From Paenibacillus sp. V4I3 (GTDB lineage Bacteria > Bacillota > Bacilli > Paenibacillales > NBRC-103111), in NCBI RefSeq assembly GCF_030817215.1, contig NZ_JAUSZA010000001.1, positions 2,516,501 to 2,580,500 on the forward strand: 64,000 nt of DNA, read 5' to 3'. Positions 8,302 through 17,209 of the stretch are shown here, piece by piece (positions within the stretch are counted from its first letter, which is position 1; each line of letters begins with the position of its first letter). Made by a program: the position numbers and the translations under genes. The notes beneath the pieces are model-generated. The model searched no databases. It was not told the DNA's origin and saw nothing but the letters and a program-made list of their open reading frames with translations.

Positions 8302-9030
8302 ATGCTATTGCCAATTTTACAGGTTCATTCAGAAGATTTATCCCCTTATGCGATCGTATGCGGTGACCCCTTTCGCGCGGAAGTCATAGCCAGCAAGCTT
8401 GATCATAGCAAAGAACTCGCCTTCAGCCGTGAATATCGCACGTTTGTCGGTGAATTCCAAGGAGTTCCGATTACGGTTGCAAGTCATGGCGTAGGCTCGC
8501 CCGGTGCAGCCGTTTGCTTCGAGGAACTGATCAAAGGCGGCGTAAAGACACTGATTCGCGTTGGCACAGCGGGCTCCTATTCAGCAGATGTTCCGCCAGG
8601 CAGCTTAGTCGTCAGTACGGCAGCCGTGAGGGAAGAGGGCTTAACCCGCCAACTCGTTCCGCATGGCTTCCCGGCAGTTGCTGACTTGGATGTCGTACAG
8701 GCGTTGTACGAAGCAGCATCAGAGACGGAAGGTCTTGTGCGCAGAGGAATTACCGTTACCCTGGATGCCTTCTTCCAGGGTGTCGAGGAATTTCCACACC
8801 GCAAGTACAAGCAAGCTGGCGCTCTTGCCGTTGAGATGGAAATCGCAGCGCTCTATGTAATTGCTTTATTGCGTGGCGTTCGTGCGGGTGCGATTGTTGC
8901 GCTGGACGGTTATGCCGATGCTGATTTGAGAGAAGTCTATAACCCTCATACCGATGTTGTCGCTCATGCGGTTGAACGTGAAATTATGACGGCGATTCGT
9001 GCCGTTATCAAACTGCACGCTAAGGCGTAG
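8302..9030 (+). CDS. Nucleoside phosphorylase (PNP/UDP family)
   Basis: A 242-residue protein of the PNP_UDP_1 fold. Visible family elements are VCGDPFRAE (phosphate site), SHGVGSPGAAVCFEEL, LIRVGTAGS and AVEMEIAALY with the conserved Glu for the ribose hydroxyls. Members split nucleosides with phosphate into base and ribose-1-phosphate. Together with the upstream importer this makes a take-up-and-salvage operon. ATG 8302 is chosen because AAGGAG lies 11 bases upstream and the conserved N-terminal domain begins there; the frame is open further back, but that part overlaps the previous gene without family similarity. Whether it prefers purine or uridine cannot be settled. Confidence 0.88.
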   Translation: MLLPILQVHSEDLSPYAIVCGDPFRAEVIASKLDHSKELAFSREYRTFVGEFQGVPITVASHGVGSPGAAVCFEELIKGGVKTLIRVGTAGSYSADVPPGSLVVSTAAVREEGLTRQLVPHGFPAVADLDVVQALYEAASETEGLVRRGITVTLDAFFQGVEEFPHRKYKQAGALAVEMEIAALYVIALLRGVRAGAIVALDGYADADLREVYNPHTDVVAHAVEREIMTAIRAVIKLHAKA

Positions 9031-9162
9031 ACACATTGGGATGGTCGGTGCCGCTGCGCTTGCTAAGTTAGAAGGGGCTGCTCCAAATAGGCTTTTTTGG
9101 ATGTTAAGGCTCTCTATTTTTTGCTGTACTGTACTTTACTATGGTAACCAAAATTTGCCGAG

Positions 9163-9337
9163 GGAACGACGATCCGCTATTTGGACGAAAACACCCGAAA
9201 TCATGAGGAAGAGGAACGAGGATGCGTAATTTCGCGTTTTTTTGTCTCCGGATCGCTCCTATTAATCAAATAGCGCACTCACGTTCCTCTTATTCGATTT
9301 TATGTGTAGATTTCCCGAGATAACACATCGACGTTCC
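9163..9337. repeat. Degenerate intergenic repeat: four units of a GGAACG-type motif
   Basis: In the gene-free stretch 9031-9494 a 17-20 bp unit recurs four times: GGAACGACGATCCGCTATTT at 9163-9182, GGAACGAGGATGCGTAATTT at 9213-9232, and two inverted copies at 9269-9287 and 9321-9337 (read on the minus strand as GGAACGTGAGTGCGCTATT and GGAACGTCGATGTGTTA). The alternating orientation allows large fold-back structures. Short repeats of this kind are common between genes in Paenibacillus as I recall, but I cannot search for that here. Confidence 0.55.
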
Positions 9338-9359
9338 GCTAACTAGAGGTCGGGGTGAC

Positions 9360-9377
9360 TTTCCATTGCAATGGAAA
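9360..9377. repeat. 18-bp perfect palindrome
   Basis: TTTCCATTGCAATGGAAA is a perfect palindrome directly abutting the following terminator. It has no loop, so it looks more like a protein-binding site than an RNA hairpin. Confidence 0.5.
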
Positions 9378-9434
9378 GAAAACAAAAAAAATGAGAGGCA
9401 AGAATTAGCTTGCCACCTCATTTTTTTTGTTTTC
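9378..9434. terminator. Strong bidirectional terminator after the nucleoside operon
   Basis: The left arm begins at 9378 and the right arm ends at 9434. The outer 18 bp pair perfectly (GAAAACAAAAAAAATGAG with its complement) and the inner GGCAAG/CTTGCC stem closes a short loop. Runs of A on one side and T on the other allow it to stop transcription from both directions. Confidence 0.85.
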
Positions 9435-9494
9435 TGTGCCCCTAAGTTATTTACTTTTGGGTCAGATCTTTATGCGTATGTAACGATTATGTAA

Positions 9495-9707
9495 TTAAAA
9501 AATAGGGATTCTTGCTTTATTCCCATCTTTGGCATATAAAATGGCTTCTGAACTAAATAAATCAACGTGCTCTAACGGTTGAGCAAGGTTCATCGTTGTA
9601 AATTTGTTATAACGAAGAGCGTTGATCAGAGAGGGAATTAATTTGTGGTCCGTTCCAACGAAATTGACAGAAATCGGTGTTTTGTTAAATAGAATATTCA
9701 TTCTCAC
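9495..9707 (-). CDS. Small protein of unknown function (70 residues)
   Basis: The frame begins with GTG at 9707, preceded by TAGGAGATGAG about 10 bases upstream; an in-frame ATG lies two codons later. The 70-residue product is mostly hydrophilic with short hydrophobic stretches (ISVNFVG, SEAILYA) and has no signal peptide, cysteine pair or recognised domain. It stands alone between the nucleoside operon terminator and the spoVR terminator, on the same strand as spoVR. The good ribosome binding site is the main argument that it is real. No function is proposed. Confidence 0.5.
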   Translation of the reverse strand: MRMNILFNKTPISVNFVGTDHKLIPSLINALRYNKFTTMNLAQPLEHVDLFSSEAILYAKDGNKARIPIF

Positions 9708-9848
9708 TTCAACTCATCTCCTATAAAAAAATAAATATGAATAACTGAGAGTTAAGAATATCATCTATTAAATAATAAGTCCGTCGATTACCGTTGTCGG
9801 AATAACACTAGTTCTGTCGAGGTTCGGGAAAATAAAACAGGAGTAAAT

Positions 9849-9884
9849 AGAGGCCGCTTGAACCAATGCGTTCAAGTGGCCTCT
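9849..9884 (-). terminator. Terminator hairpin after spoVR
   Basis: AGAGGCCGCTTGAA (9849-9862) pairs with the sequence at 9871-9884 with one mismatch, giving a 14-bp stem and an 8-base loop, five bases past the spoVR stop codon. The T-run after it on the minus strand is weak (CTATTTACTCC). Confidence 0.7.
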
Positions 9885-9889
9885 TCGTA

Positions 9890-11320
9890 TTACAAAAACC
9901 GCCTATGATGCTTCTTCCCGTCAAAAGTGAACAAAACCGGCTTATCTTCGACGATGGTATGCATATGAATAGATTTGCCCCAGAGCTTGTAAATGTAGGG
10001 GAGTGTTCGCTCGACATACTTGAGATCAAGTTCGACCCCTTCGAAAGCATGCTTCAAATATAATTCGCCGCTGCGCTGGTAGTCCCCATCTTCCACGACG
10101 ATGTATGGGAAACCACCATTCACTCTGGAATAAATAAGCTGGTCTCGCGTGTTTTCCCAAGTTTTATCCGTAATTTTCCATTCTGGCCCTTTCTTTTCAA
10201 ACACGTACAGATCCAATTCTTCCACCAGAGGTTTATTCAAATAATTCCGGATAAAAGAGGTATCCGATTCGTATTCGCGGACTTCGAAGATTTTGGCACG
10301 ACCATTCCCGGGTTTGCGCCCATGCCTTCTTATTTCTTCCTCCGTCGGATTGTCCCAGTGCTTCTCGATATCTTCATAAATTTTGAGCCCGAGATAATAA
10401 GGATTTAAGGTATGACGGGACGGAACTACGACCGAGGAGTTGAGCTTGGAGTACTCAATCGTCTCCTCTTCAGTCAAATCCAGCTCGCGCAGTATGCGTT
10501 GGTGCCAGTAGGAAGCCCAGCCTTCGTTCATGATCTTCGTTTCTAGCTGCGGCCAGAAATAGAGCATTTCATCACGCAGCATCGTCAGAATATCCCGCTG
10601 CCACTCTTCCATATAGGGGGCATTCTCCTCGATGAAGAGCAAAATATCTTTTTCAGGTTGAGGTGGAAAGCGTTTGTTTTCCTCTTTTTCAGGTGCTGAG
10701 GGGTTGTTCTTAACATCAAGATCCCATATATCCTCATATCCATAGGTTGCTACAGATCGGGCGGCTGGTGTGGAGGGTTTATGGGTTTCCTGACGCTTAC
10801 GCGTCTGTCGGTAGGATAGGGTCAGCACAGGATCAATGTGCTCCTGAATAGCTAGCACGGCGTCAATGAATTGCTCGACTTCGTCAATGCCGTGTTCGAT
10901 TTCATATTGCCGAATTCTTTCGGCGGTAGCGGACATGCTTTCTACCATATTGCGATTCGTGTTTGCGAAACGGGCGTTATTTTTAAAAAAATCACAATGG
11001 GCAAGAACGTGTGCGACGATCAGCTTATTTTGAATAAGTGAATTTCCGTCTAACAAGAAGGCATAGCAGGGGTCAGAGTTAATGACCAGTTCGTAAATTT
11101 TGCTCAAGCCAAAATCATACTGTGTTTTCATACGGTGAAAATTTTTACCGAAACTCCAGTGACTGTAACGCGTCGGCATTCCATAAGCACCGAAGGTATA
11201 TATAATTTCGGCGGGACAGATTTCATACCTCATCGGGAAGAAATCAAGTCCAAAACCTTTAGCAATTTCCGTTATTTCATCAATGGCGTATTCGAGCTTT
11301 TGGATTTCAGTTTTACTCAC
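9890..11320 (-). CDS. spoVR: SpoVR family protein (sporulation)
   Basis: The 476-residue product matches the SpoVR family along its length. The N-terminal half has the motifs [19 protein letters not shown] and [19 protein letters not shown] segments, and the middle has [19 protein letters not shown], a hallmark of the family. In B. subtilis, SpoVR is made in the mother cell and is involved in spore cortex formation; its biochemical activity is unknown. The GTG start at 11320 overlaps the yhbH stop by four bases, so the two genes are co-translated. The family is cytoplasmic and no signal peptide is seen. The pair supports a spore-forming host. Confidence 0.95.
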   Translation of the reverse strand: MSKTEIQKLEYAIDEITEIAKGFGLDFFPMRYEICPAEIIYTFGAYGMPTRYSHWSFGKNFHRMKTQYDFGLSKIYELVINSDPCYAFLLDGNSLIQNKLIVAHVLAHCDFFKNNARFANTNRNMVESMSATAERIRQYEIEHGIDEVEQFIDAVLAIQEHIDPVLTLSYRQTRKRQETHKPSTPAARSVATYGYEDIWDLDVKNNPSAPEKEENKRFPPQPEKDILLFIEENAPYMEEWQRDILTMLRDEMLYFWPQLETKIMNEGWASYWHQRILRELDLTEEETIEYSKLNSSVVVPSRHTLNPYYLGLKIYEDIEKHWDNPTEEEIRRHGRKPGNGRAKIFEVREYESDTSFIRNYLNKPLVEELDLYVFEKKGPEWKITDKTWENTRDQLIYSRVNGGFPYIVVEDGDYQRSGELYLKHAFEGVELDLKYVERTLPYIYKLWGKSIHMHTIVEDKPVLFTFDGKKHHRRFL

Positions 11321-12474
11321 TGAACAGCCACTCCTTCCTGCTTTGTAAAAAAGGTTTTCAGTGCTTTGTACACTTCGCCTTTCTCACGAATGACATAATG
11401 AAGAAATTTAGGATCATGAATATGGCGGAAAGCGGACATGAGTGTGCTGCTGCGATTATACTGGTTGACTTCTCCGTAACCGAACATGTTGGAGCGCTCC
11501 ATTAACTGCGTAATGAGTTTCACACAGCGTTCATTATCTGACGTCAAGTTATCTCCATCGGAGAAATGAAACGGATAAATATTAAATTGTGACGGTGGAT
11601 ACCGTTTGTCGATAATATCAATCGCTGCTTGGTAAGCAGAAGAACAAATTGTACCTCCGCTTTCACCTTTGGTGAAAAACTCTTCCTCTGTGACCTCTTT
11701 GGCTTCGGTATGGTGAGCAATAAATACAATCTCAACATTCTCATACTTCGTGCGCAGGAAGCGTGTCATCCAGAAGAAGAAGCTGCGCGCTATGTACTTT
11801 TCGAAGGACCCCATACTTCCTGACGTATCCATCATCGCAATAATAAGCGCATTCGAGTGAGGCTTCTCTATCTCTTCCCACGTTTTGAAACGAAGGTCAT
11901 CGGGGCTGATATGATGGATCCCAGGGGAGCTCGAGCGCGAATTACGGCGCATGTTCTCCAAAATCGTCCGCTTCTTATCGATGTTGGACATAATCCCTTT
12001 TTTGCGGATATCGTTGAAAATCACTTCTGTCGTGGTCATATTGCGCTTATCTTTTTTCTGCAAATTGGGAAGCTCCAGCTCAGAGAACAACATGGCTTGC
12101 AGTTCTTCCATGCTCACTTCCGCTTCATAGTAATCTTCGCCAGCTTGATCTCCTGCACCTTCACCCTTCCCAGGGCCTTGCGCAGGCTGTGGATCTGTCC
12201 CTAATACATCGCCAACTTGAGAGTCACCATCACCCTGCCCGACATGCTTTCCTTTACTGAAGTTATAGCGGAATCGGTATTCGTCCAGACTCTTAATAGG
12301 TACCTTTACGACCTGTTTCCCATTGGACATGACAATACTTTCGTCGGTAACCAGATCGGGAAGATTTTGTTTAATGGCTTCTTTGACCTTCTCTTGGTGC
12401 CTGGTCTGATCCTGATATCCTTTGCGATGCAAGGACCAATCCTCTTTGGAAACGATAAAAAGGGGCTCTGTCAT
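11317..12474 (-). CDS. yhbH: Sporulation protein YhbH (DUF444, VWA-like)
   Basis: A 385-residue member of the YhbH/DUF444 family. A basic N-terminal region leads to a glycine/acidic linker (about residues 75-115) and then a von Willebrand A-type domain with the metal-site motif [10 protein letters not shown] in the middle of the protein. Family members are found with SpoVR and the kinase PrkA in stress and sporulation. Here it is immediately upstream of spoVR with a four-base overlap; prkA is not next to it. AAGGAGG lies 8 bases before ATG 12474. A stretch of this gene (11821-11880) has a degraded second copy at 28482-28556. Confidence 0.94.
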   Translation of the reverse strand: MTEPLFIVSKEDWSLHRKGYQDQTRHQEKVKEAIKQNLPDLVTDESIVMSNGKQVVKVPIKSLDEYRFRYNFSKGKHVGQGDGDSQVGDVLGTDPQPAQGPGKGEGAGDQAGEDYYEAEVSMEELQAMLFSELELPNLQKKDKRNMTTTEVIFNDIRKKGIMSNIDKKRTILENMRRNSRSSSPGIHHISPDDLRFKTWEEIEKPHSNALIIAMMDTSGSMGSFEKYIARSFFFWMTRFLRTKYENVEIVFIAHHTEAKEVTEEEFFTKGESGGTICSSAYQAAIDIIDKRYPPSQFNIYPFHFSDGDNLTSDNERCVKLITQLMERSNMFGYGEVNQYNRSSTLMSAFRHIHDPKFLHYVIREKGEVYKALKTFFTKQEGVAVQ

Positions 12475-12661
12475 GGGGACACCTCCTTGGAGTTTTGCTT
12501 TAGCGAAATTTACGTCGTAAGCTTTTGCTGAATATTATGGCAAGCATAATGCTGAACGGGCTGAGGTGAAAAAAGCTTGTTATTAAATATATTCAAATAT
12601 GGGTGGGATATGTGATGCTTTGTAAGTTTGACTGACTGAAGAGTTGACAGGTAGAAAAGAA

Positions 12662-12691
12662 TTGACATTATATGTCGAATATTCAGATTAT
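12662..12691 (+). promoter_or_regulatory. Candidate promoter for the kinase/sensor cluster
   Basis: TTGACA at 12662-12667 is followed after 18 bp by GATTAT at 12686-12691 (four of six). It faces the kinase gene at 12800. The 325-bp region 12475-12799 separates divergent operons and contains no gene. Confidence 0.4.
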
Positions 12692-12749
12692 TTAGTTCAT
12701 TTTCCTCATTTTCACATCGATAGAAGGTGATATTGTCCTTAGCTAGAAT

Positions 12750-12764
12750 TATGTTCAGAACATA
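12750..12764. promoter_or_regulatory. 15-bp dyad upstream of the kinase gene
   Basis: TATGTTCAGAACATA is a perfect dyad with one central base, about 36 bp before the kinase start and downstream of the candidate promoter. Its form and position fit an operator, but the binding protein is unknown. Confidence 0.4.
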
Positions 12765-12799
12765 TCAGTGAAGTGTAACGCATGGAAGTGAGGTGAACC

Positions 12800-14641
12800 G
12801 TGATACGACAACGATCTATTCCTATCTTCATCCAATTGCTGGCCGGTATGTTTCTCATTGCGGCTCTGGCTATTGCGCTTACCAATCTGTTCAACTATCG
12901 CTTAACTTCACAGCTAGCGCTGAATCGTACGGCTGGATATACGCAGGAGTCTGTCGATCAATTGTCGGCTAAAATTGATGTGCTGCTGCGTCAATATGAT
13001 CAAGCCTCCCAGATGATTGCATTCGATGAAAAGGTGCAGACCGCTTTGAACAAGCCGATTACGAAGCAAGGAGGGCAAGAGCAGCTTGCGCTGAACCGCT
13101 ACCTTGCGGAGAAAACGCGCTATATCGCAGGTGAAATGCTCATTCACCTTTTCGACCGGGAAGGCAATGCTTACTCGTCTAATGAGTCGCTCCAGTTGTT
13201 TTGGCGGAAAGCCGATGACGCTGTGAGCGCTGTCACTTGGTACAGGAAAATGGAGGAGCTCGATGGTCATATGCTGTGGGTGTATGGTCCGGCTTGGCGA
13301 GACGGTGAGATTCCTGCCATTATTGGTGCCCGAAAGCTGAAGGACTCTCGAAACCTCACCGTACTGGGAGATCAATTCGTGGTGTTTCCTGTGGAGAAAA
13401 TGAATCGGATGATTGGTGAAACGGGCCAGCGCATCGAGCGAAAGGTGCAGGTGATGGATTCCATAGGGAATATCGTGTATTCGACGGAGCCTCGTGAGAT
13501 TGGAACGGCGGCAGATCAAGGGCTGTTTGCTAAGTTCGGCGGGAATGCGCAGCCTTTCTTCGAATGGACGACGAGGGAGGATCGCAAGCGGATGCTTGTG
13601 GCCTACGCCAAGTCCAATTACAGCGATTGGACAACCATCGCTTATTTCAAACCCGAAGCGGTGTACAGTGACGCTTCGCAAATGTGGGCGAACGCGCTGC
13701 TGACCATGGCTGCAGGTATCGGGATTGCCCTCGCGCTGGTTGCGTACTTCACATGGACGCTAACGAAGCCAATCCGTCATTTGGCCGATGGGATGAACAA
13801 GCTGAGCAAGGAAGGCATCAAGCCGATCGACCGGCCTTTTGCGAGCCGGGAGATTACGCAGCTGTATTCGAACTACAATGCCATGGTGCGTCAGCTGGAG
13901 GAAGTCGTTCAACGACTCTCCGAGCAGCAGATCAGTGCCCAGAGAGCGGAGCTTGTCGCATTGAAAGCCCAGTTCCGCCCGCATTTCTTATACAATTCAC
14001 TGAATTTGATTTACTGGACGATTGAGGACGAGAGGCCGGAAAAGGCACAGGAAATGACACTCGCACTCGGAGAACTGCTTCGCTACAGCGTCCATCCGTC
14101 GACCGATTTCGTGACGCTCGGGGAGGATCTGGCGCAGCTGGACCGGTATTTATTGCTCCAGCGGGCGCGCTTCGGTGAGAAATTCAACGTTAGTATCGAT
14201 GTAGAGGAAGGATTGCAGCAGCAAAGCGTGATCCGGCTCGTCCTGCAGCCGCTCGTCGAGAATGCCTTCCACCATGGCTTAGAGCATAAAGACGAGGGGG
14301 ACTGGCTAATTCGGGTCCGGATCTACCGGCAGGGCGGCAAGATCCTGTGTTCTGTGGAAGACAATGGCGTAGGCATGCCGCTTACGGCCCTGCAGTCGCT
14401 TGAAGACTCGATTCATCGGGAGCAAGGCTTTGAGAAGAAGGCGGGTGGCATCGGGTTAAGCAATCTGCATAAGCAACTGCAGGCTTTCTTTGGTTCAGGC
14501 TACGGAATTCGCCTGATGCCAAGTCTATTGGGAGGACTGCAGGTGGTATTATCGCTTCCTTTGCTGAACCCGCCATCTCAGTTTGATAGGGAGCAAGAAT
14601 TGTCAATGCTGGGTAAGAGAGGGGATGATGGCGCTGCCTAA
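12800..14641 (+). CDS. YesM-type sensor histidine kinase
   Basis: The 613-residue kinase has an N-terminal membrane segment (about 8-30), an extracellular sensor region of about 260 residues, a second membrane segment (about 298-322), a HAMP domain, and a His_kinase/HATPase module. The phosphoacceptor is His395 in FRPHFLYNSLN; the N-box is in LVLQPLVENAFHHG and the G-box is DNGVGM. YesM kinases pair with YesN-type AraC regulators to control sugar uptake. GTG 12800 follows AAGTGAGGTG. The 3' end overlaps the next lipoprotein gene by 14 bases, and the matching regulator follows that gene, so all three are probably made together. Confidence 0.92.
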   Translation: MIRQRSIPIFIQLLAGMFLIAALAIALTNLFNYRLTSQLALNRTAGYTQESVDQLSAKIDVLLRQYDQASQMIAFDEKVQTALNKPITKQGGQEQLALNRYLAEKTRYIAGEMLIHLFDREGNAYSSNESLQLFWRKADDAVSAVTWYRKMEELDGHMLWVYGPAWRDGEIPAIIGARKLKDSRNLTVLGDQFVVFPVEKMNRMIGETGQRIERKVQVMDSIGNIVYSTEPREIGTAADQGLFAKFGGNAQPFFEWTTREDRKRMLVAYAKSNYSDWTTIAYFKPEAVYSDASQMWANALLTMAAGIGIALALVAYFTWTLTKPIRHLADGMNKLSKEGIKPIDRPFASREITQLYSNYNAMVRQLEEVVQRLSEQQISAQRAELVALKAQFRPHFLYNSLNLIYWTIEDERPEKAQEMTLALGELLRYSVHPSTDFVTLGEDLAQLDRYLLLQRARFGEKFNVSIDVEEGLQQQSVIRLVLQPLVENAFHHGLEHKDEGDWLIRVRIYRQGGKILCSVEDNGVGMPLTALQSLEDSIHREQGFEKKAGGIGLSNLHKQLQAFFGSGYGIRLMPSLLGGLQVVLSLPLLNPPSQFDREQELSMLGKRGDDGAA

Positions 14642-15908
14642 ATTATTTCTTCGAATTTCGCTAGTACTGGCAATGATCAGCCTGCTGTGCTCCTGCTCCC
14701 CCGAAATGGGCATGCCGAGTGTGAAAAGCTCTCCGAAGCCAAGTACGCTGCGTATCTGGCTGTGGCCGGGAAGTGGGCTAGAGCCGCTGATTAAGAAGTA
14801 TGAAGCTGAAAATCCTCAGATGGATGTCGAAATGGTTACTTTTCAATACGACGATGTGGTGCCGAGTCTCATGACTTCACTGGCCACGAAGGCTGATTCC
14901 CCTGATCTTGTTCTGTTGGAGGCTTCGCAGTTGAATCAATTAAAGCGCTTCCAGAATCAGTTCTATAACCTCTATGATTATGGCGACGAGCGGGTTCATT
15001 ATCTGGACTGGAAATGGCGGCAAGCGGAAAGCAAGAATGGTGGCTTCTTGTATGCCATGCCTGTAGATATCGGGCCAGTGGCGCTTGCGTACCGCCATGA
15101 TTTATTTCAGGAGGCCGGTTTACCAACGGAACGGGAGGAGGTGGCGGCCTATCTGTCCGATTGGGACGCGCTGGAGCAGGCAGGAGTCCTACTAAAGCAG
15201 CGGACGGGGGCTGTATTATTCGATAATATAACGAATATCTTCCTTAGCTATCTCAACCAGTTTGACGGACAATATGTGCTGCCTGTGGAGCACGAATTAA
15301 GTCCTCATGTTAAGGAAGCTTGGGATCGGGCGGTGTATTTCCAGAAGCGTGGCCTCAGCGCCGGATTGCCGTCGCAAACCTCATCTTGGGCCGAAGGAGC
15401 GGTCAATCGAAAATTCGCCCTCGTATTGGCTCCCTCTTGGCTTCACGGCATGATGAAGAAGAATGCTCCAGCTACAGCGGGCAAGTGGGATCTGACCCGG
15501 GCACCTGGTCTGCCATCCAATTTAACGGGGACATACTTGGCGGTACCGAAGACAAGCTCATCTCCCCATGCGGCGTATAAGCTAGCCAGCTGGTTAACGG
15601 CTCCGCAGCAGCAGTTGGCGAATTTTATCGGCAGCGGGAATTTTCCTTCCACACCGGAATCGTACTCCTCTTCTAATTTCCTGGAGGTTCACGATTCCTT
15701 TTTCAACGATGCGCCTGTCGGTCAAATTTATTCTTACACGGCGCTTCGCTACAAATCCGGCTACGATGATTACGATTATACGACGATTGAAAGATGGATT
15801 CGCGACGGTCTTCGGCGGGTTGAATCCGACGGTGCAGATCCAGATTTAACGTGGAAAGGGATTATGCAGCAGTTTGAGACACTAAACCACGTAGAAGAAG
15901 GAGGGTAA
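14628..15908 (+). CDS. Sugar-binding lipoprotein embedded in the two-component operon (likely sensory)
   Basis: A 426-residue family 1 solute-binding lipoprotein with signal peptide and lipobox LCSC (Cys23). It is a clear paralogue of the binding protein encoded at 17210: both share DIGPVALAYRHDLFQEAGLP-like and SGNFPSTP segments and the LDWKW motif. Start ATG 14628 (or 14625) follows GAGAGGGG; an upstream in-frame ATG at 14583 would put extra residues before the signal peptide and is rejected. The gene overlaps the kinase gene and ends four bases before the response regulator gene. That position suggests it presents ligand to the kinase rather than to the transporter; this role is inference. 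It has no permease of its own next to it. Confidence 0.87.
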   Translation: MALPKLFLRISLVLAMISLLCSCSPEMGMPSVKSSPKPSTLRIWLWPGSGLEPLIKKYEAENPQMDVEMVTFQYDDVVPSLMTSLATKADSPDLVLLEASQLNQLKRFQNQFYNLYDYGDERVHYLDWKWRQAESKNGGFLYAMPVDIGPVALAYRHDLFQEAGLPTEREEVAAYLSDWDALEQAGVLLKQRTGAVLFDNITNIFLSYLNQFDGQYVLPVEHELSPHVKEAWDRAVYFQKRGLSAGLPSQTSSWAEGAVNRKFALVLAPSWLHGMMKKNAPATAGKWDLTRAPGLPSNLTGTYLAVPKTSSSPHAAYKLASWLTAPQQQLANFIGSGNFPSTPESYSSSNFLEVHDSFFNDAPVGQIYSYTALRYKSGYDDYDYTTIERWIRDGLRRVESDGADPDLTWKGIMQQFETLNHVEEGG

Positions 15909-15912
15909 CCGT

Positions 15913-17088
15913 ATGTTTACTGTTCTGATTGTAGACGATGAAGCGAATGTACGTCTTCCAATGTGCAGAACATTGTCCCGATTCGAAGGCGTGGGTGAAG
16001 TACTGGATGCCTCTAGCGGGTTGGAGGCGATTACAATACTGAAGCAGAGGACGGTGCAGCTCGTTATTACCGATATCCGCATGCCGGCGGGGGACGGCTT
16101 GCAGCTTGCCGAATATATACGGCAGCATTCACGGCAAACCGATGTGTATGTGCTGACGGGGCACGCGGAATTCGATTATGCAATGAAAGCGATGCAGCAT
16201 CAAGTGGCAGCTTACCTGCTTAAGCCTCTTTCCAAGGAGAAGCTGCTAGAAGTGTACAACGAAGCTTATGGGAAGTACCGAAGGCGGATGGAGTCCGAGC
16301 AGGTGAATGTGATCCGCAGCCGGGCGTTGCTGGAGAAACGAATGCACGACCTGCTCCACGGGGTGCCGGTGCCAACCTTCGATGAAGGGCTGATTCCGCG
16401 ATATGCGACCATCCGGCTCGTCTCCTTTTCGACCAAGGATTTACGGTCTCTGGGGGAGACCTCGGTACGTTACTTTATCCGGGAATGTGCTCATGAATCG
16501 TTCAGCGGACTAGGGACGGCGGCAGTATGCGAAGAGGACCGGCTCATCACCGTGGTTCTGTTCACCGAGTACGATGATAAAGGGGCCTGGGAGCAGCGGG
16601 TGCAGGAAATTTCGAAGTGGATGGAAGCAAAGCTCCGCATCGAAGTGAAGACAGGTCATGGCGGCTGCACAAGGGAGATAAGTGATCTTGGGCTGATGTA
16701 TATGCGCAGCATGATGAGCTTGGGCTTCAACGAAATTACAAGGAAGGAAAGAGGGGACTCATTTCCGCCGATTATTAAGGCGCTCTTGAAATACGTACAT
16801 AACGAATATGCCAACGAAGCGGCGAATTTGTCCGATTTTGCCCAGCAATTCCAAGTGAATGCCAATTATTTAAGTAATTTGTTTCATCAGGAGATGGGGC
16901 TCACCTATACGCAGTACTTGACGCAGATCAGGCTAACGGAGGCCAAGCGGTGGCTGCGCGAGACGAACCTGAAGGTATATGAGGTATGCATTCGGGTAGG
17001 GTACAAGGACCCGGCCTATTTCAGCCGCATCTTCAAAACCTTTGTCGGCATGGCCCCCGGGGATTATCGGACGGTGGAACATTTCTGA
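15913..17088 (+). CDS. YesN-type response regulator with AraC DNA-binding domain
   Basis: The 391-residue protein has a receiver domain (1-120) with acidic pocket DDEAN near the N-terminus, phospho-accepting Asp54 in VITDIRMP, and the conserved Lys in LLKPLSKEK. A central linker leads to a C-terminal AraC/XylS domain (about 285-390) with two helix-turn-helix motifs, the second including VGYKDPAYFSRIFKTFVG. It is the partner of the upstream kinase and probably activates the transport genes that begin at 17210. RBS GAAGGAGGGTAACC precedes the ATG. Confidence 0.93.
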   Translation: MFTVLIVDDEANVRLPMCRTLSRFEGVGEVLDASSGLEAITILKQRTVQLVITDIRMPAGDGLQLAEYIRQHSRQTDVYVLTGHAEFDYAMKAMQHQVAAYLLKPLSKEKLLEVYNEAYGKYRRRMESEQVNVIRSRALLEKRMHDLLHGVPVPTFDEGLIPRYATIRLVSFSTKDLRSLGETSVRYFIRECAHESFSGLGTAAVCEEDRLITVVLFTEYDDKGAWEQRVQEISKWMEAKLRIEVKTGHGGCTREISDLGLMYMRSMMSLGFNEITRKERGDSFPPIIKALLKYVHNEYANEAANLSDFAQQFQVNANYLSNLFHQEMGLTYTQYLTQIRLTEAKRWLRETNLKVYEVCIRVGYKDPAYFSRIFKTFVGMAPGDYRTVEHF

Positions 17089-17142
17089 GAAGAGTCCAAG
17101 AAATCGAAGATTCGTTACCTATACGAGCTGTAAAGTCCTGCC

Positions 17143-17148
17143 TATACT
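17143..17148 (+). promoter_or_regulatory. Possible activator-dependent -10 box of the sugar transport operon
   Basis: TATACT (five of six) lies about 60 bp before the binding-protein gene. No good -35 box is found 16-18 bp upstream, as expected if the AraC-type regulator encoded just before supplies activation. Confidence 0.3.
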
Positions 17149-17209
17149 AAATGTAAGGGCTTACTAATTTGGAAGTCCAGTTGAAAATGGTGAAGGGAGC
17201 GTTTATCAA

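Noticed and set aside
8999..9229. 76-codon open frame after the nucleoside phosphorylase gene
   Set aside because: No ribosome binding site, overlaps the phosphorylase end and runs through degenerate intergenic repeats; the product shows no protein-like conservation.
12914..13681. 255-codon open frame opposite the kinase gene
   Set aside because: Antisense shadow of a clear kinase domain; no binding site or family match.
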